NCBI RefSeq assembly: GCF_021391495.1
Contig: NZ_CP090063.1
Location: 2,852,001 to 2,916,000, forward strand
Length of the DNA: 64,000 nt
Source of the DNA: Amycolatopsis acidiphila
Lineage (GTDB): Bacteria > Actinomycetota > Actinomycetes > Mycobacteriales > Pseudonocardiaceae
Direction: 5' to 3'
Each line of letters opens with the position of its first letter. Position 1 is the first letter of the stretch. This document shows, one piece after another, positions 25,006-34,900 of the stretch. The translations under genes were made by a program, and so were the position numbers. The notes beneath the pieces are model-generated. The model worked only from the letters and a program-made list of their open reading frames with translations. It had not been told where the DNA came from and ran no database searches.

Positions 25006-25856
25006 GAGCTCTCCTTTGCCGAGAGCTGGGTGGTCTGGGCGTAAGCGAGGTCGACCTCTGCGCGAAGCGCTTCCCAGATCTGGTGGTAGATGTCGACGAA
25101 GCGGGGCTCGAAGCGAATTTCCTGGACCACCCGTGGACGGGGCAGGTCGATCGCGAACCGGGCCTTCACCGTGGCCGCGGGACCGGCGGTGAGCACCACG
25201 ACGGTGTCGGCGAGCGCGATCGCCTCTTCCAGGTCGTGCGTCACGAACACGACTGCGGGCCGCGTGAGGTCCCACAGCGCCAGCAACTCGGTCGACATCT
25301 TGGCCCGGGTCTGCACGTCGAGTGCGCTGAACGGCTCGTCCATCAGGATGACCCGGGGTTCGGTGATGAGGTTCTGCGCGAGTGCGACCCGTTTGCGCAT
25401 CCCGCCGGACAGCTGGTGCGGGTACCGGTCTTCGAAGCCGTTGAGGCCGACCCGGCGGATCCAGTCACGTGCGTCGTCCAGCGCTTGGCGCTTCGGCGTG
25501 CCGCGGAACCGCGGGCCGGCGGATACGTTGTCCAGCACGGTTTTCCACGGCAGGATCGCGTCTGTCTGAAACATGAACCCGACCCCCGGCGTGATCCCGG
25601 AGACACGTCGGCCGTGGACCTCGACCGAGCCGGTGGAGGGGCGCTCGAGCCCCGACACCAGGGTCAGGGTGGTGGACTTGCCACACCCGGTCGGTCCGAC
25701 CACGGCACAGAACTCGCCGGGTGCCACCTCGAGGTCGAGGTCACGCAGGGCCGTGTAGGGCGTCGCCTTGTCGGTGGTGAACCGTTTCGTCACCCCGCGC
25801 AGTTCGATCGCCGGTGGCTCGTCCCGGTCCGCCGTGCCGGGCGTCGTTGCGTGCAC
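25002..25856 (-). CDS. ABC transporter ATP-binding protein (SsuB/TauB-like)
   Basis: 284 aa from GTG 25856, with GAAGGGA 7 bases upstream. Walker A is GPTGCGKST, the Q-loop is FMFQTDAILPW, the signature is LSGGMRKRVALAQ, Walker B is VILMDEPFSALD and the switch His lies in FVTHDLEEA. This is the nitrate/sulfonate/taurine ATPase subfamily. It is the first gene of the importer operon and divergent from the sensor kinase at 26089. The 230 bases between them probably carry promoters regulated by that kinase and its response regulator. Confidence 0.93.
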   Translation of the reverse strand: MHATTPGTADRDEPPAIELRGVTKRFTTDKATPYTALRDLDLEVAPGEFCAVVGPTGCGKSTTLTLVSGLERPSTGSVEVHGRRVSGITPGVGFMFQTDAILPWKTVLDNVSAGPRFRGTPKRQALDDARDWIRRVGLNGFEDRYPHQLSGGMRKRVALAQNLITEPRVILMDEPFSALDVQTRAKMSTELLALWDLTRPAVVFVTHDLEEAIALADTVVVLTAGPAATVKARFAIDLPRPRVVQEIRFEPRFVDIYHQIWEALRAEVDLAYAQTTQLSAKESS

Positions 25857-26088
25857 GGTGCCGTCCCTTCGTTGGGTGGTCTGTGTGATGCACGACGCTA
25901 AGAGCGGCGGTAGGGCGGGAAAACGTTGTGTGCGATACCGGTCGTGAGGTGCGTTTCGCGGGTTCTGCTCATAAAGCTCGCCACGATGGGGACGATCCGG
26001 CCTTTTCGCCCGCGCTTGCTTGGCATCGGTGGATCCGCGTGGTGTCATGCGGAAACGCCCCTATGACCAGTGGCAGAGTGGAGCAGTC

Positions 26089-27702
26089 ATGTGGCGGTCA
26101 CGCCCGCTGGCGTCCCAGATCCTGCTCGCCGTGCTGGGTATCCTGCTCGCCTCCGTGTCCGCCGGCGCCCTGCTCTACGGCAAGCTCACGGGCCAGACCC
26201 TCGACACGCAGTACGGCCAGCGCGCGCTCGGCATCGCCACCACCGTCGCCCAGATGCCGATGATCCGCGAGGCGCTCCTGCGCGACGACCCGGACCACAG
26301 CATCCAGGCCATGGCCGAACAGGTGCGGCGCTCCACCGATGCCGCCTACGTCGTGGTCACCGATCGGTCAGGCCTGCGGTACTCCCATCCGAACTCCCTC
26401 CTGATCGGACAGCGCATCGAAGAACCGGTCGCGGCGCTCGACGGGCGCGGTCACCTGGGCATCGACAACGGGAGCCTGGGACGTTCCGCCAACGGTCGTG
26501 CCCCACTGTTCGGGTCGGACGGGACCGTCGTCGGGCAGGTTTCGGTGGGCATCCTCGAGGAACAGGTGTCGAGCGAGCTGGCGAACGAGATCCTGTGGGT
26601 GATCTTGTATTCCGCGGCGGCGCTAGCACTCGGCGTCGGCGCGTCGTGGCTGCTCGCGCACCGCATCAAGAAGGCCACCTTCGGGCTCGAGGTGTCCGAG
26701 ATCGTTTCCCTGCTGCAAGAGCGAGAAGCCATGCTGCACGGTATCCGAGAGGGAGTGCTGGGTGTGGACACCGACGGCCGGGTCGAGGTGATCAACGACG
26801 AGGCCCGCCGACTGCTCGGGATCTCGACCACCGCGCGCGGCCGGCAGCTCGGCGAGCTCCTGCCGCCCGGGCGCCTGCACGACCTGCTGGGCGGCCCGGG
26901 CGACTGCCGGGATGAGGTCGTCCTTACCGACGAGTTCCTGTTGGTGGTGAACCGAATGCCGGTGATCCTTTCCGGACGCGACGTCGGCTCCGTGATCACC
27001 TTGCGCGACCGCACCGAGATGGAAGGGCTCGTGCGCGAGCTGCACGCGGTGACCGGGCTGACCACCGCGTTGCGGGCGCAGGAGCACGAGTTCAACAACC
27101 GGCTGCATGTGCTGTCCGGGCTACTCGGCCTCGGCGAACCGGACGAAGCCGCGCGCTATCTCGCGGAGATCTCCCACGACTCCACCGCGCAGGCCGGCGA
27201 CCTGCGTGCCCGGATCTCCCCGCCGGAGCTCGCCGCCTTGCTGCTGGCGAAAGTGACGATCGCGGCCGAACGGGGCGTACGGCTCACCGTAAGTCCCGAC
27301 TCCCACCTCGATCTTCCCCCGGTCGCGACCAGCTCACTGCTCAGCGTGCTGGGCAACCTGATCGACAACGCGGTGGAGGCGGTCTCCGGGGGCCCGGAGC
27401 CGCGGGTGGTCGGCGTGCAGCTCTCCGACGCGGGCACCGAGTTGCGCATGGTGGTCACCGACACCGGGCCGGGCATCCCGGACGAGGCGCTACGCCAGAT
27501 CTTCGTGGACGGCTACTCCACGAAGTCCGCCCGCGGCGGGATGCGGCGCGGCCTCGGGCTCGCGCTGGTGCACCGTCTGGTGCACCAGGCGGGTGGGTCG
27601 ATCAAGGTCGCCCCCGGGCCGGGTGCGTGCTTCGACGTGCGGATCCCCACCGCCGGGCCATCGGCGCCGGCGGAGCGGAGCGAGCTGGAGCAGGTGCGAT
27701 GA
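26089..27702 (+). CDS. CitA/DcuS-type sensor histidine kinase
   Basis: 537 aa. It has a membrane segment at about 10-30, a periplasmic sensor domain at 35-170 (AAYVVVTDRSGLRYSHPN is the typical CitA/DcuS PAS fold), and a second membrane segment near 175-195. A cytoplasmic PAS follows (LHGIREGVLGVDTDGRVEVIN), then the H-box EHEFNNRLHVLSGLL with the phosphorylated His. The ATPase motifs are NLIDNAVEA and DTGPGIP. Such kinases sense C4-dicarboxylates, citrate or other small acids. The ATG at 26089 has GGAG 5 bases upstream. It overlaps the response regulator gene (ATGA). Confidence 0.9.
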   Translation: MWRSRPLASQILLAVLGILLASVSAGALLYGKLTGQTLDTQYGQRALGIATTVAQMPMIREALLRDDPDHSIQAMAEQVRRSTDAAYVVVTDRSGLRYSHPNSLLIGQRIEEPVAALDGRGHLGIDNGSLGRSANGRAPLFGSDGTVVGQVSVGILEEQVSSELANEILWVILYSAAALALGVGASWLLAHRIKKATFGLEVSEIVSLLQEREAMLHGIREGVLGVDTDGRVEVINDEARRLLGISTTARGRQLGELLPPGRLHDLLGGPGDCRDEVVLTDEFLLVVNRMPVILSGRDVGSVITLRDRTEMEGLVRELHAVTGLTTALRAQEHEFNNRLHVLSGLLGLGEPDEAARYLAEISHDSTAQAGDLRARISPPELAALLLAKVTIAAERGVRLTVSPDSHLDLPPVATSSLLSVLGNLIDNAVEAVSGGPEPRVVGVQLSDAGTELRMVVTDTGPGIPDEALRQIFVDGYSTKSARGGMRRGLGLALVHRLVHQAGGSIKVAPGPGACFDVRIPTAGPSAPAERSELEQVR

Positions 27703-28376
27703 TCAGGACTTTGATCGTGGACGACGACTACCGGGTCGCCGCCATCCACGCGGCGAGCATCGACCGCATCCCCGGTTTCAGCTGCATCGGCCAGGCGCAC
27801 ACCGCCGCCGAGGCGCGGCAGGCCGTCGCCGACCTCGGACCGGACCTCCTCCTGCTGGATGTCTACCTGCCCGACGACGACGGTCTCTCCATTCTGCGCG
27901 GGCTGAACTCCCACGACGCGGCGCCGCCGGACTGCATCGTGATCACCGCGGCGCGGGACCTGAGCACGGTCCGCTCGGCCATGCATCTGGGCGCGGTGTA
28001 CTACCTGGTCAAACCGTTCGGACTGGCACAGCTGCGCAGCCAGCTGGAGGCGTACCGGCAGTGGCGCCAGCACGCGAGCGGTGCGGGCGAGGCCGACCAG
28101 GCCACTGTGGACACCCTCTACAACATGCTTCGCGGCCCCGCCCCGGCAGCACGAGCCGACGCCCTGTCCCCGACCATGCAGAAGGTCCTCGACACCATTC
28201 GCGCATCGCCCATTCCCTTGGCGGCCAGCGCTTTGGCCACGCAACTGGGTATCAGCCGCCCCACCGCACAGCGCTACCTGACTGAACTACACCGCCGTGG
28301 CGCGCTTCAGCTCCACCTCGAATACGGCAACGCCGGACGGCCCGTCCACCGCTACGGCCCAGCCGCCACCGTCTGA
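27699..28376 (+). CDS. CitB/DcuR-type response regulator
   Basis: 225 aa. The receiver domain has the acidic pocket VDDD (8-10), phospho-acceptor Asp54 in LLLLDVYLPD and the conserved Lys in YYLVKPFG. The output part carries a helix-turn-helix (ALATQLGISRPTAQRYL). It is the partner of the overlapping kinase. Divergence from the NMT1-type importer suggests control of that operon. Pairing of a CitA-type kinase with this importer type is less usual than with DctA or TTT transporters, so the target is inference. Confidence 0.9.
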   Translation: MIRTLIVDDDYRVAAIHAASIDRIPGFSCIGQAHTAAEARQAVADLGPDLLLLDVYLPDDDGLSILRGLNSHDAAPPDCIVITAARDLSTVRSAMHLGAVYYLVKPFGLAQLRSQLEAYRQWRQHASGAGEADQATVDTLYNMLRGPAPAARADALSPTMQKVLDTIRASPIPLAASALATQLGISRPTAQRYLTELHRRGALQLHLEYGNAGRPVHRYGPAATV

Positions 28377-28896
28377 CGCAGGGCCGCACGACCTGAACCC
28401 TGTCCGCAGGTCCTCGGCCCGACGAGAGCTGACGTCTACAGCCGTGTAGAAGGCCGGGTTGTGCTCGTGTCGGCGCAACGGTGCCGGGCACAACGGGACG
28501 GCTTCCGAACTGCCGCGACGACTACGTGCCCGTCGCCTGGAGGTCGAGCGCCACGACTACCTCGACCTGCTGACAGGGCGCCTGGGACAGCGGTTGTGTG
28601 GCATTACCGCCGCGAGCTCGAGATCGCGCTGCGCAGCTGGGACTGACTGCTCACGGCTGCTGCTCGGGCGCGCTGATCACCGCAACCGAGGCGCTGCGAG
28701 AACTTCGCACAGTGTTGCGTGAGCACGCCAAGTCCGCGGTGTTCGACGGCGGTTTCCGGGCCAGCTGCGCGGAACTCAACCGCACGGCCGTGCCCGGCGA
28801 GGCCGAGCTTGTGACCTACAGAATCCAACTGCAGGTGGTCGATGTCGACGAGGGCCGCGCGGTCGGGCTGGCCGGGCTGCTTCCAACGCACGACCG
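28377..28896. other. Stretch with broken coding sequence, not identified
   Basis: About 520 bases. Short plausible peptides occur in changing frames on the plus strand (LEVERHDYLDLLTGRLGQRL, then VWHYRRELEIALRSWD, then ELVTYRIQLQVVDVDEGRAV), which looks like decayed coding DNA. I cannot name the families. Confidence 0.35.
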
Positions 28897-29110
28897 TACT
28901 CCAGCCTGGCGGCCCTCCGGGCCGAGCGCGTCGATGCGATCGACTTGCGCCTGCCGCATCACGCACACCCGGGCGGCGTGCTGGATGCGTTGCGCTATGA
29001 ATCGCCGATCCTAGCGGAAAAGCCGCTTGCTCTCGACGTGGCCGAAGATAGCCGAATGATCGAAGCGGCCGCAGAACGGGGAGTGCCCCTGCCGAAGTCT
29101 TCGGCGGATG
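28897..29110 (+). pseudogene. Gfo/Idh/MocA oxidoreductase fragment
   Basis: About 70 codons read YSSLAALRAERVDAIDLRLP, then HHAHPGGVLDALRYESPILAEKPLALD (split) and MIEAAAERGVPL. This is the end of the NAD(P)-binding Rossmann domain of Gfo/Idh/MocA dehydrogenases, including the EKPLA motif. The glycine-rich start and the whole C-terminal domain are missing. It is a remnant of a sugar or inositol dehydrogenase-type gene. Confidence 0.65.
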
Positions 29111-29442
29111 GGCGTTCGCACGGTCTGACTGCGACGAGCGAAGTTCTTCTCAGCGGCGGCCTCCGACCATTGACACCAACTTCACGGAATCATCCGTCTA
29201 GATGCCGCCCGTCTGGCTGACAGCCGCGTTGCGCTTCGGGCCCGTCGCGGTCGCGGCTTTCCCGCTCCCCACCACCTGCATTCGGGCCGCGCGGCTACCA
29301 GTTCCTCACGGAGATCAGCATGATCATCGGTTTTCTGCACCGCGTGACCGGTCAACTCCTGCTCATCCGCCGCAGGACCGAAGAAGCCGTACGACCACCG
29401 GCCCGGCCCGGCCCGTTCCGAGAAGTGAAGGAGGAAACAGAG
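29111..29442. other. Gene-less stretch
   Basis: No recognisable gene lies between the oxidoreductase fragment and the GPR1-type pseudogene. A strong ribosome site (AAGGAGG) appears at its right end, just before the ATG at 29443. Confidence 0.4.
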
Positions 29443-29865
29443 ATGACCCGGAGTGTGACGCCGGCAGACGGCGAGCGCAGAGGCGGGGACGTGACGGAGT
29501 ACTCGTTCTGGCATGAACACACCCACCTCCACCTCAGCCCCGTCGAGGTCCCCTCGATCCTCGGGCTGTTCGGGTTCGCGGTCTCCACGTTCATGGTCGC
29601 CGCCAACCTGGGCGGCTGGTACGGCAACGACACGACGGCCCCGCTGATGCTGGCGCCATTCGCGTTCACGTTCGGCGGTATCGCGCAGCTCCTCGCAGCC
29701 ATGCGGGTCCTACCGGGCCCGTGACGCCCTGGGCCCCGGCATCCAGGGCGTTTGGGGATCATTCCGATCGCCTATGGCATCTACCAGCTGTTCGTCGGCG
29801 GGCTGCCGGAACCCTCGGCCAGTCCGCTGGCCGCACACGGGATGACTGGATTCGGCAGCGGCTGA
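29443..29865 (+). pseudogene. GPR1/FUN34/YaaH acetate transporter, frameshifted and truncated
   Basis: The gene keeps a strong AAGGAGG site and ATG at 29443. After about 30 residues it shows SILGLFGFAVSTFMVAANLG and LAPFAFTFGGIAQLLAAM, matching the first membrane helices of acetate/succinate uptake proteins (about 200 aa when whole). The frame then stops at 29724. Downstream pieces in other frames (RDALGPGIQGVWGS, then IAYGIYQLFVGGLPEPSA) fit the next part of the family, so at least two frameshifts occurred. The last helices are absent, and the end abuts the MurT remnant. Confidence 0.7.
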
Positions 29866-30368
29866 GGTGACCAGTGGGTCATCACAGTTGGCGATCACGG
29901 TCGTCTCCGGCAACTGCGAGACGACAGCTCGCAGTGCGCGTTCGGTGGCCCGCACCTCGCCCACCCGGTCGAGCTGGTCCCGGCTGAGGTTGAGCAGCAC
30001 CAGGCCGGGCGCAGTTTCGCGGCGACGGTAGGCACGTAGTTCTCGTCGACCTCGACCACGGCCAGGGGCGCGTCCGCGCGAGCGGCCAGTGCCGCCCGCC
30101 AGTACACCGGCGGGCATATTCGCCCCGTCACCGTTGGCGGCGACCGGGCCGAGGGTCTCCAGGATGCGGCTGAGCATCAGCGCGGTCCTGGTATTGCCGT
30201 TGGTGCCGGTCACCAATACCACGGTGCGGTCCCGGCCGAGCCGTTGCGGCGCTTGGGGTCCAGCTTGAGCGCGATCCGGCCGCCGATGACGCCGCCACCG
30301 CCAGCCGCGAAGAGACGAGAGACCGCTGCGCCGAATCGTGCCCCGGCGACCGCCAACCGCGTTCGCAT
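29826..30368 (-). pseudogene. MurT-like lipid II isoglutaminyl synthase subunit, decayed
   Basis: From ATG 30368 it begins MRTRLAVAGARFGAAVSRL and continues GGRIALKLDP, the MurT N-terminus. The frame shifts near 30222 to VLVTGTNGNTRTALMLSRIL, where the nucleotide loop reads GTNGNT instead of GTNGKT. Shifts follow again for LAVVEVDENYVPTVAAKLRP and then LLNLSRDQLDRVGEVR and ANCDDPLVTSAA. The C-terminal domain and the GatD partner are absent. Intact MurT-GatD amidates peptidoglycan glutamate; this copy cannot. Confidence 0.75.
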
Positions 30369-30622
30369 CGGAAGGTCGCGTAGCAACGGCGCTACCGAAC
30401 AGTGTTCACCGAGCTCAGCCGGCGAGCTCAGGCTCACAGAGGTCTCCTTCGCATCTGGGTTCTGGCAGGTCGCCGTCACCCTCCGCCAGGAACGCTGTGA
30501 GGATCCTGAGAAACTGGGGACGATCCACGCTCGCCGGCCAAAAAGGGTGCAACCGGCCAGCGCGCGCCACTGCGCTCGTACGGATATGAAGAACCCCAAG
30601 GATGTTAAACCGCGGTCGCTGA

Positions 30623-31918
30623 GTGGACGCTGAGCGTGATCTACCTCTGTGGCCAGGGGAAACCGACTTCCCGTCCGTGGCTAGATTGATTCGCGTGCAT
30701 GCCTCCGCCATCCGGATCGACACCGTTCCCGTCGTCCTGACCGCCACGGTCATCGCCGTCGTTTTTGTGGTCGCGGTGCCCTGGGCGTGGGACCGCTGGC
30801 GACGGCGGATCCCGGGTCGCGTCGGCACCACGCTGCTCGCGGTGATCGCGGTCGTGACGGCCTGCGGGCTGGCGGTCAACGCCTCGGGCAGCTTCTATCC
30901 CACTTTGGGATCGCTGCTCGGCACATCGCCGAACCCGGAGGAGGGCACCGTCGCCGACGCGGGCCCCGACGGCCGTGACCTCGGCCAGACGCTCGCGACT
31001 GTCGGAGATCGGGCGGCGAGCGGCCACGGTTCTCTGTTGCACGTGACCGTGACCGGTCACCGGACCGGTCTCACCCGGGACGTCGATGTCTACCTGCCGG
31101 TGGGCTATACAGCGCCGGAGTGGGCCGGCTTCCGGTTCCCCGTGCTGGAATGGATTCCGCACTTTCCTGGCGAGCCGAGACAGGTCGCGACGCTCTACGG
31201 GCTGCCGGACCTGCTCGACCGCGAGATCGGTAGCCACCAGATGCCTCCGACCGTGGTGATCGTGCCCGACCCCAACGGGGAGCCCCGGCTGACCCACGAC
31301 TCCGAATGCGTCGACGCTGTGCACGGAGCCGCCGATGACACCTACCTCTCGGCCGACCTGCGCGGCTGGGCACTGAGCCGGCTGCGGGTGCGATCGGACC
31401 GCCAAGGCTGGGCGATCGCGGGCTGGTCCTCGGGCGGCTACTGCGCGCTGAACCTGACCGCCCGGCATCCGCAATGGTTTTCCGTGGCGGTCAGCATGAG
31501 CGGTTACGACACCACGCCTCACGACGTGGAGACCGGCGACCTCTTCCACGGCCGCGACGACATCCGGCATGCCAACGACGTCTCGGCCACTTTGCGCGAG
31601 CACCCCTCGCCGGTGCGGCTGCTCGTATCCGCGGACGGGGCCGCCGCGGACGAACGGGCAGCCCTGGAACGCCTGCGCGCGGCGGTCGCTCCGCCGGTGG
31701 AGCTCACGACGTGGGTGCTGCCGCCCGCCGGCCACAATCTGAACGCGGTCCGTGCCGAGCTTCCAGCGGTGCTGGACTGGCTCGATACACAGCTGGGTAA
31801 CCCGGTGAAGATCGGGGCCTCGCCACCTGGCCGCACCACGATCGGGGACATCCCGCCGTGGCCACTGCCCGACACCGGAACACCGGGAAGCCTGCACGGC
31901 ACCGATACCAGTCTGTAG
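30623..31918 (+). CDS. Membrane-anchored esterase (alpha/beta hydrolase), lysX-linked copy 1
   Basis: Up to 431 aa. Two hydrophobic segments near the N-terminus (VVLTATVIAVVFVVAVPWAW and VGTTLLAVIAVVTACGLAV) anchor an extracytoplasmic esterase domain of the putative-esterase (PF00756-like) type. The nucleophile elbow is GWSSGGY and the base is His in PPAGHNLNAV. It ends 26 bases before lysX, and a paralogue follows lysX. Its products could act on lipids made by LysX, for example as an aminoacyl-lipid hydrolase; this is inference. The start is uncertain: GTG 30677 or 30695 would shorten it by 18 or 24 residues, and no start has a good ribosome site. Confidence 0.8.
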   Translation: MDAERDLPLWPGETDFPSVARLIRVHASAIRIDTVPVVLTATVIAVVFVVAVPWAWDRWRRRIPGRVGTTLLAVIAVVTACGLAVNASGSFYPTLGSLLGTSPNPEEGTVADAGPDGRDLGQTLATVGDRAASGHGSLLHVTVTGHRTGLTRDVDVYLPVGYTAPEWAGFRFPVLEWIPHFPGEPRQVATLYGLPDLLDREIGSHQMPPTVVIVPDPNGEPRLTHDSECVDAVHGAADDTYLSADLRGWALSRLRVRSDRQGWAIAGWSSGGYCALNLTARHPQWFSVAVSMSGYDTTPHDVETGDLFHGRDDIRHANDVSATLREHPSPVRLLVSADGAAADERAALERLRAAVAPPVELTTWVLPPAGHNLNAVRAELPAVLDWLDTQLGNPVKIGASPPGRTTIGDIPPWPLPDTGTPGSLHGTDTSL

Positions 31919-31944
31919 TGGCTGTTCGCGAGGAGGTGAGGCAC

Positions 31945-34900
31945 ATGGCTGAGGGGATTCCGCGATGGCGGCGTAAGGCCGGTGGCGTGGTCGCGACTGT
32001 CGTCCAGTTGGGCGCGCTCATGTCGGTCGCCCTGCTGTTGTGGGGTGGTGATCATGGGTTTTACCGGTGGACGGTGGGGTTGTTCAGCCTGGTCAACATC
32101 CCCGCCGACGCGAACATCCTGATCGCGTTGGTGCTCGCGCTGCTGGGCGCGGCGTTGCGGCGGCGCAAGCGGGCGGCGTTGGACACGCTGATCCTGTTCC
32201 AGTTCGGCGGTCTGCTGATGACGGTGGCGTTTGAGGCGACCTTGGTGTGGGCGCCGCAGGTGTTGGTCCGGGAGCGGCACCCGCATCTTCCGGTGGCGTT
32301 GTGGGCGCTGACCGGTGCCGAGGTGGTTTCGGTGGGGTTGATTGTGCTGTTGTTCGCGTTGCGGCCTGCTTTTCCGGCTCGGCTCGCACCCGGTGCGGGG
32401 CGGCATGCGCTGGTCATCGGCGTGTCCGGGATTGTGGGGGTGACTCTCGTCGGTTGGGGGTTGCTGGTGGTTTGGCCGGGCACGTTGGGTGGGCTGGGTG
32501 ACAGCTTCGTGTGGGCGGCGAATCACGCGACTGGTGAGCTGGTGCAGTTGCGGCGGTTGGGTGTGCGGGAGGGTCCGGCGTGGATCGACCTGCTGTTGGA
32601 TCTGGGCAGCAGCCTTGTGGTGGTGGCGACGTTGTCGACCTTCTTCCGGGGGGTGCGGAGTCGGCGGCGGCGCAGTGATGAGGAGGAGTTGAAGCTGCGG
32701 GTGCTGCTGGCCGGGCATGGTGAGGATGATTCGCTGGGGTACTTCGCCACCCGGCGGGACAAGAGTGTGATTTTCGCGCCGAACGGTCGTGCCGCGGTGA
32801 CTTACCGGGTGCTTGCGGGTACGAGCATCGCGAGCGCGGATCCGATCGGGGATCCGCAGGCGTGGCCGCAGGCGATCGAGGCCTGGTTGGGTGAGGCGCA
32901 TACCTATGGCTGGGCGCCTGGTGTGTTGGGTGCGAGCGAGCGTGGTGCGCGGGCGTATGCCAGGGCCGGGTTGAAGGCGCTGGAGCTGGGCGATGAGGCG
33001 GTGCTGGATGTGCGCGAGTTCAGCCTGTCGGGCCCGGAACGGCGGTCGGTTCGGCAGGCGGTCAGCCGTATCGAACGTGCCGGGTATACCGCGCGTGTGC
33101 GGCGGCACAGCGAGCTCACCTCGTCGGAAATGGACGGGCTGCTCGAGCGGGCGCAGCAGTGGCGGGGCGCGGAGACCGAACGTGGTTTCTCGATGGCGTT
33201 GTCGCGGCTGGGCGATCCGAGCGACGGTCGTTGTGTGATGGCTGAGGCGTACGACGCGTCGGGCGAGCTGCGGGGGTTGCTGTCGTTCGTGCCGTGGGGC
33301 CGGCGTGGGCTGTCGCTGGACCTGATGCGTCGTGACCGGGACGCCGAGAACGGGTTGAACGAGTACCTGGTCGCGCAGGTGGTGGCGCAGGCCGGGCGGT
33401 TCGGCGCGCAGCGGATCTCGTTGAATTTCGCCATGTTCCGTGCGGTGTTCGCGGCGGGGGAGCGCATCGGCGCAGGTCCGGTGCTGCGTTCGTGGCGCGC
33501 GGTGCTGGGGGTGGCGTCGCGGTTTTTCCAGCTGGAGTCGCTGTACCGGTCGAACGCGAAGTACGGCCCGGAGTGGGAGCCGCGTTTCCTCTGCTACACC
33601 TCGGCACGGCGGCTGGCCCGGATCGGCCTGGTCGCGGGTGCGCTGGAGGGCTTCCTCCCCTCGAGCTGGCGGTCTGCGCGGCGCGCGATCGCGGGCGGCG
33701 GTGTGAGCGAGGAGTTCCTCGCGCGGGTGCGGGAGATCGACGAGATCCGGACCGAGCCGCGGCCGGTGCGCCGTCCCGAGCAGGTGCGGGTGCGGATCGC
33801 GAAGCTGGACCGGTTGCGGGCGGCGGGGATCGACCCGTATCCGGCGGGGTTCGCCCGCGACACGACGCTGGCGCAGGTGGCCGCCGAGTTCGCGGGGCTG
33901 GCTCCCGATAGCAGGACCGGGCGCGAGGTGCGGGTCGCCGGCCGGGTGGTGGCGCTGCGTGACCTGGGCGGGGTGTGTTTCGCGCGGTTGCGGGACGTCA
34001 GCGGCGAGCTGCAGCTGATGCTGGGCGAGGACGAGCTGTGGCGCTGCGGGGTCGATCTCGGTGACCACGTGGGCGTGCGGGGTGAGGTGGTGACCTCCCG
34101 CCGCGGTGAGCTGTCGGTGCTGGTCGCCGGGTGGACCGTCACCGCGAAATGCCTGCATCCGTTGCCGGACAAGCGGAAGGGGCTCGCCGACCCGGAGACC
34201 CGGGTGCGCCGCCGCTACCTCGACCCGGACCTGCCGCAGTTGCTGCGGCTGCGCGCCACGGTGCTGCGCGCGCTGCGGGAACGCTTGCACGACAAGGACT
34301 TCCTCGAGGTCGAGACCCCGATGCTGCAGGCGGTGCACGGCGGTGCGAACGCGCGGCCGTTCGTCACCCACATCAACGCCTACGACATGCGGATGTACCT
34401 GCGGATCGCGCCGGAGCTGTACCTGAAACGGCTGTGCGTGGCGGGCATGGAGCGGGTCTTCGAGCTGAACCGCAACTTCCGCAACGAGGGCGTGGACGCG
34501 ACACACAATCCGGAGTTCACGATGCTGGAGGCCTACCAGGCGTACGCCGACTACGACTGCATGCGGGTCCTGACCCGGGAGCTGGTGCAGCAGGCCGCGA
34601 TCGCCGCGTACGGCGCCCCGGTGCTCCGCCGCCCGGATGGCGAGCACGACATCTCGGGCGACTGGCCGGTGGTGACCGTGCACGACGCGGTCGCCAAGGC
34701 CCTGGGGGAGCCGGTCACCCCGTCGACGACATCGGCCGAACTGCGCTCCTTCTGCGCGGCGGCGGGCGTCCCCTTCGCCGACGACGCCGGGCGGGGCGAG
34801 CTGGTCCTGGCCGCGTTCGACCAGCTCGTCGAGCCGGCCACGGTCGGCCCCACGTTCTACACCGACTACCCCAGGGACGTCTCGCCGCTGACCCGGGAAC

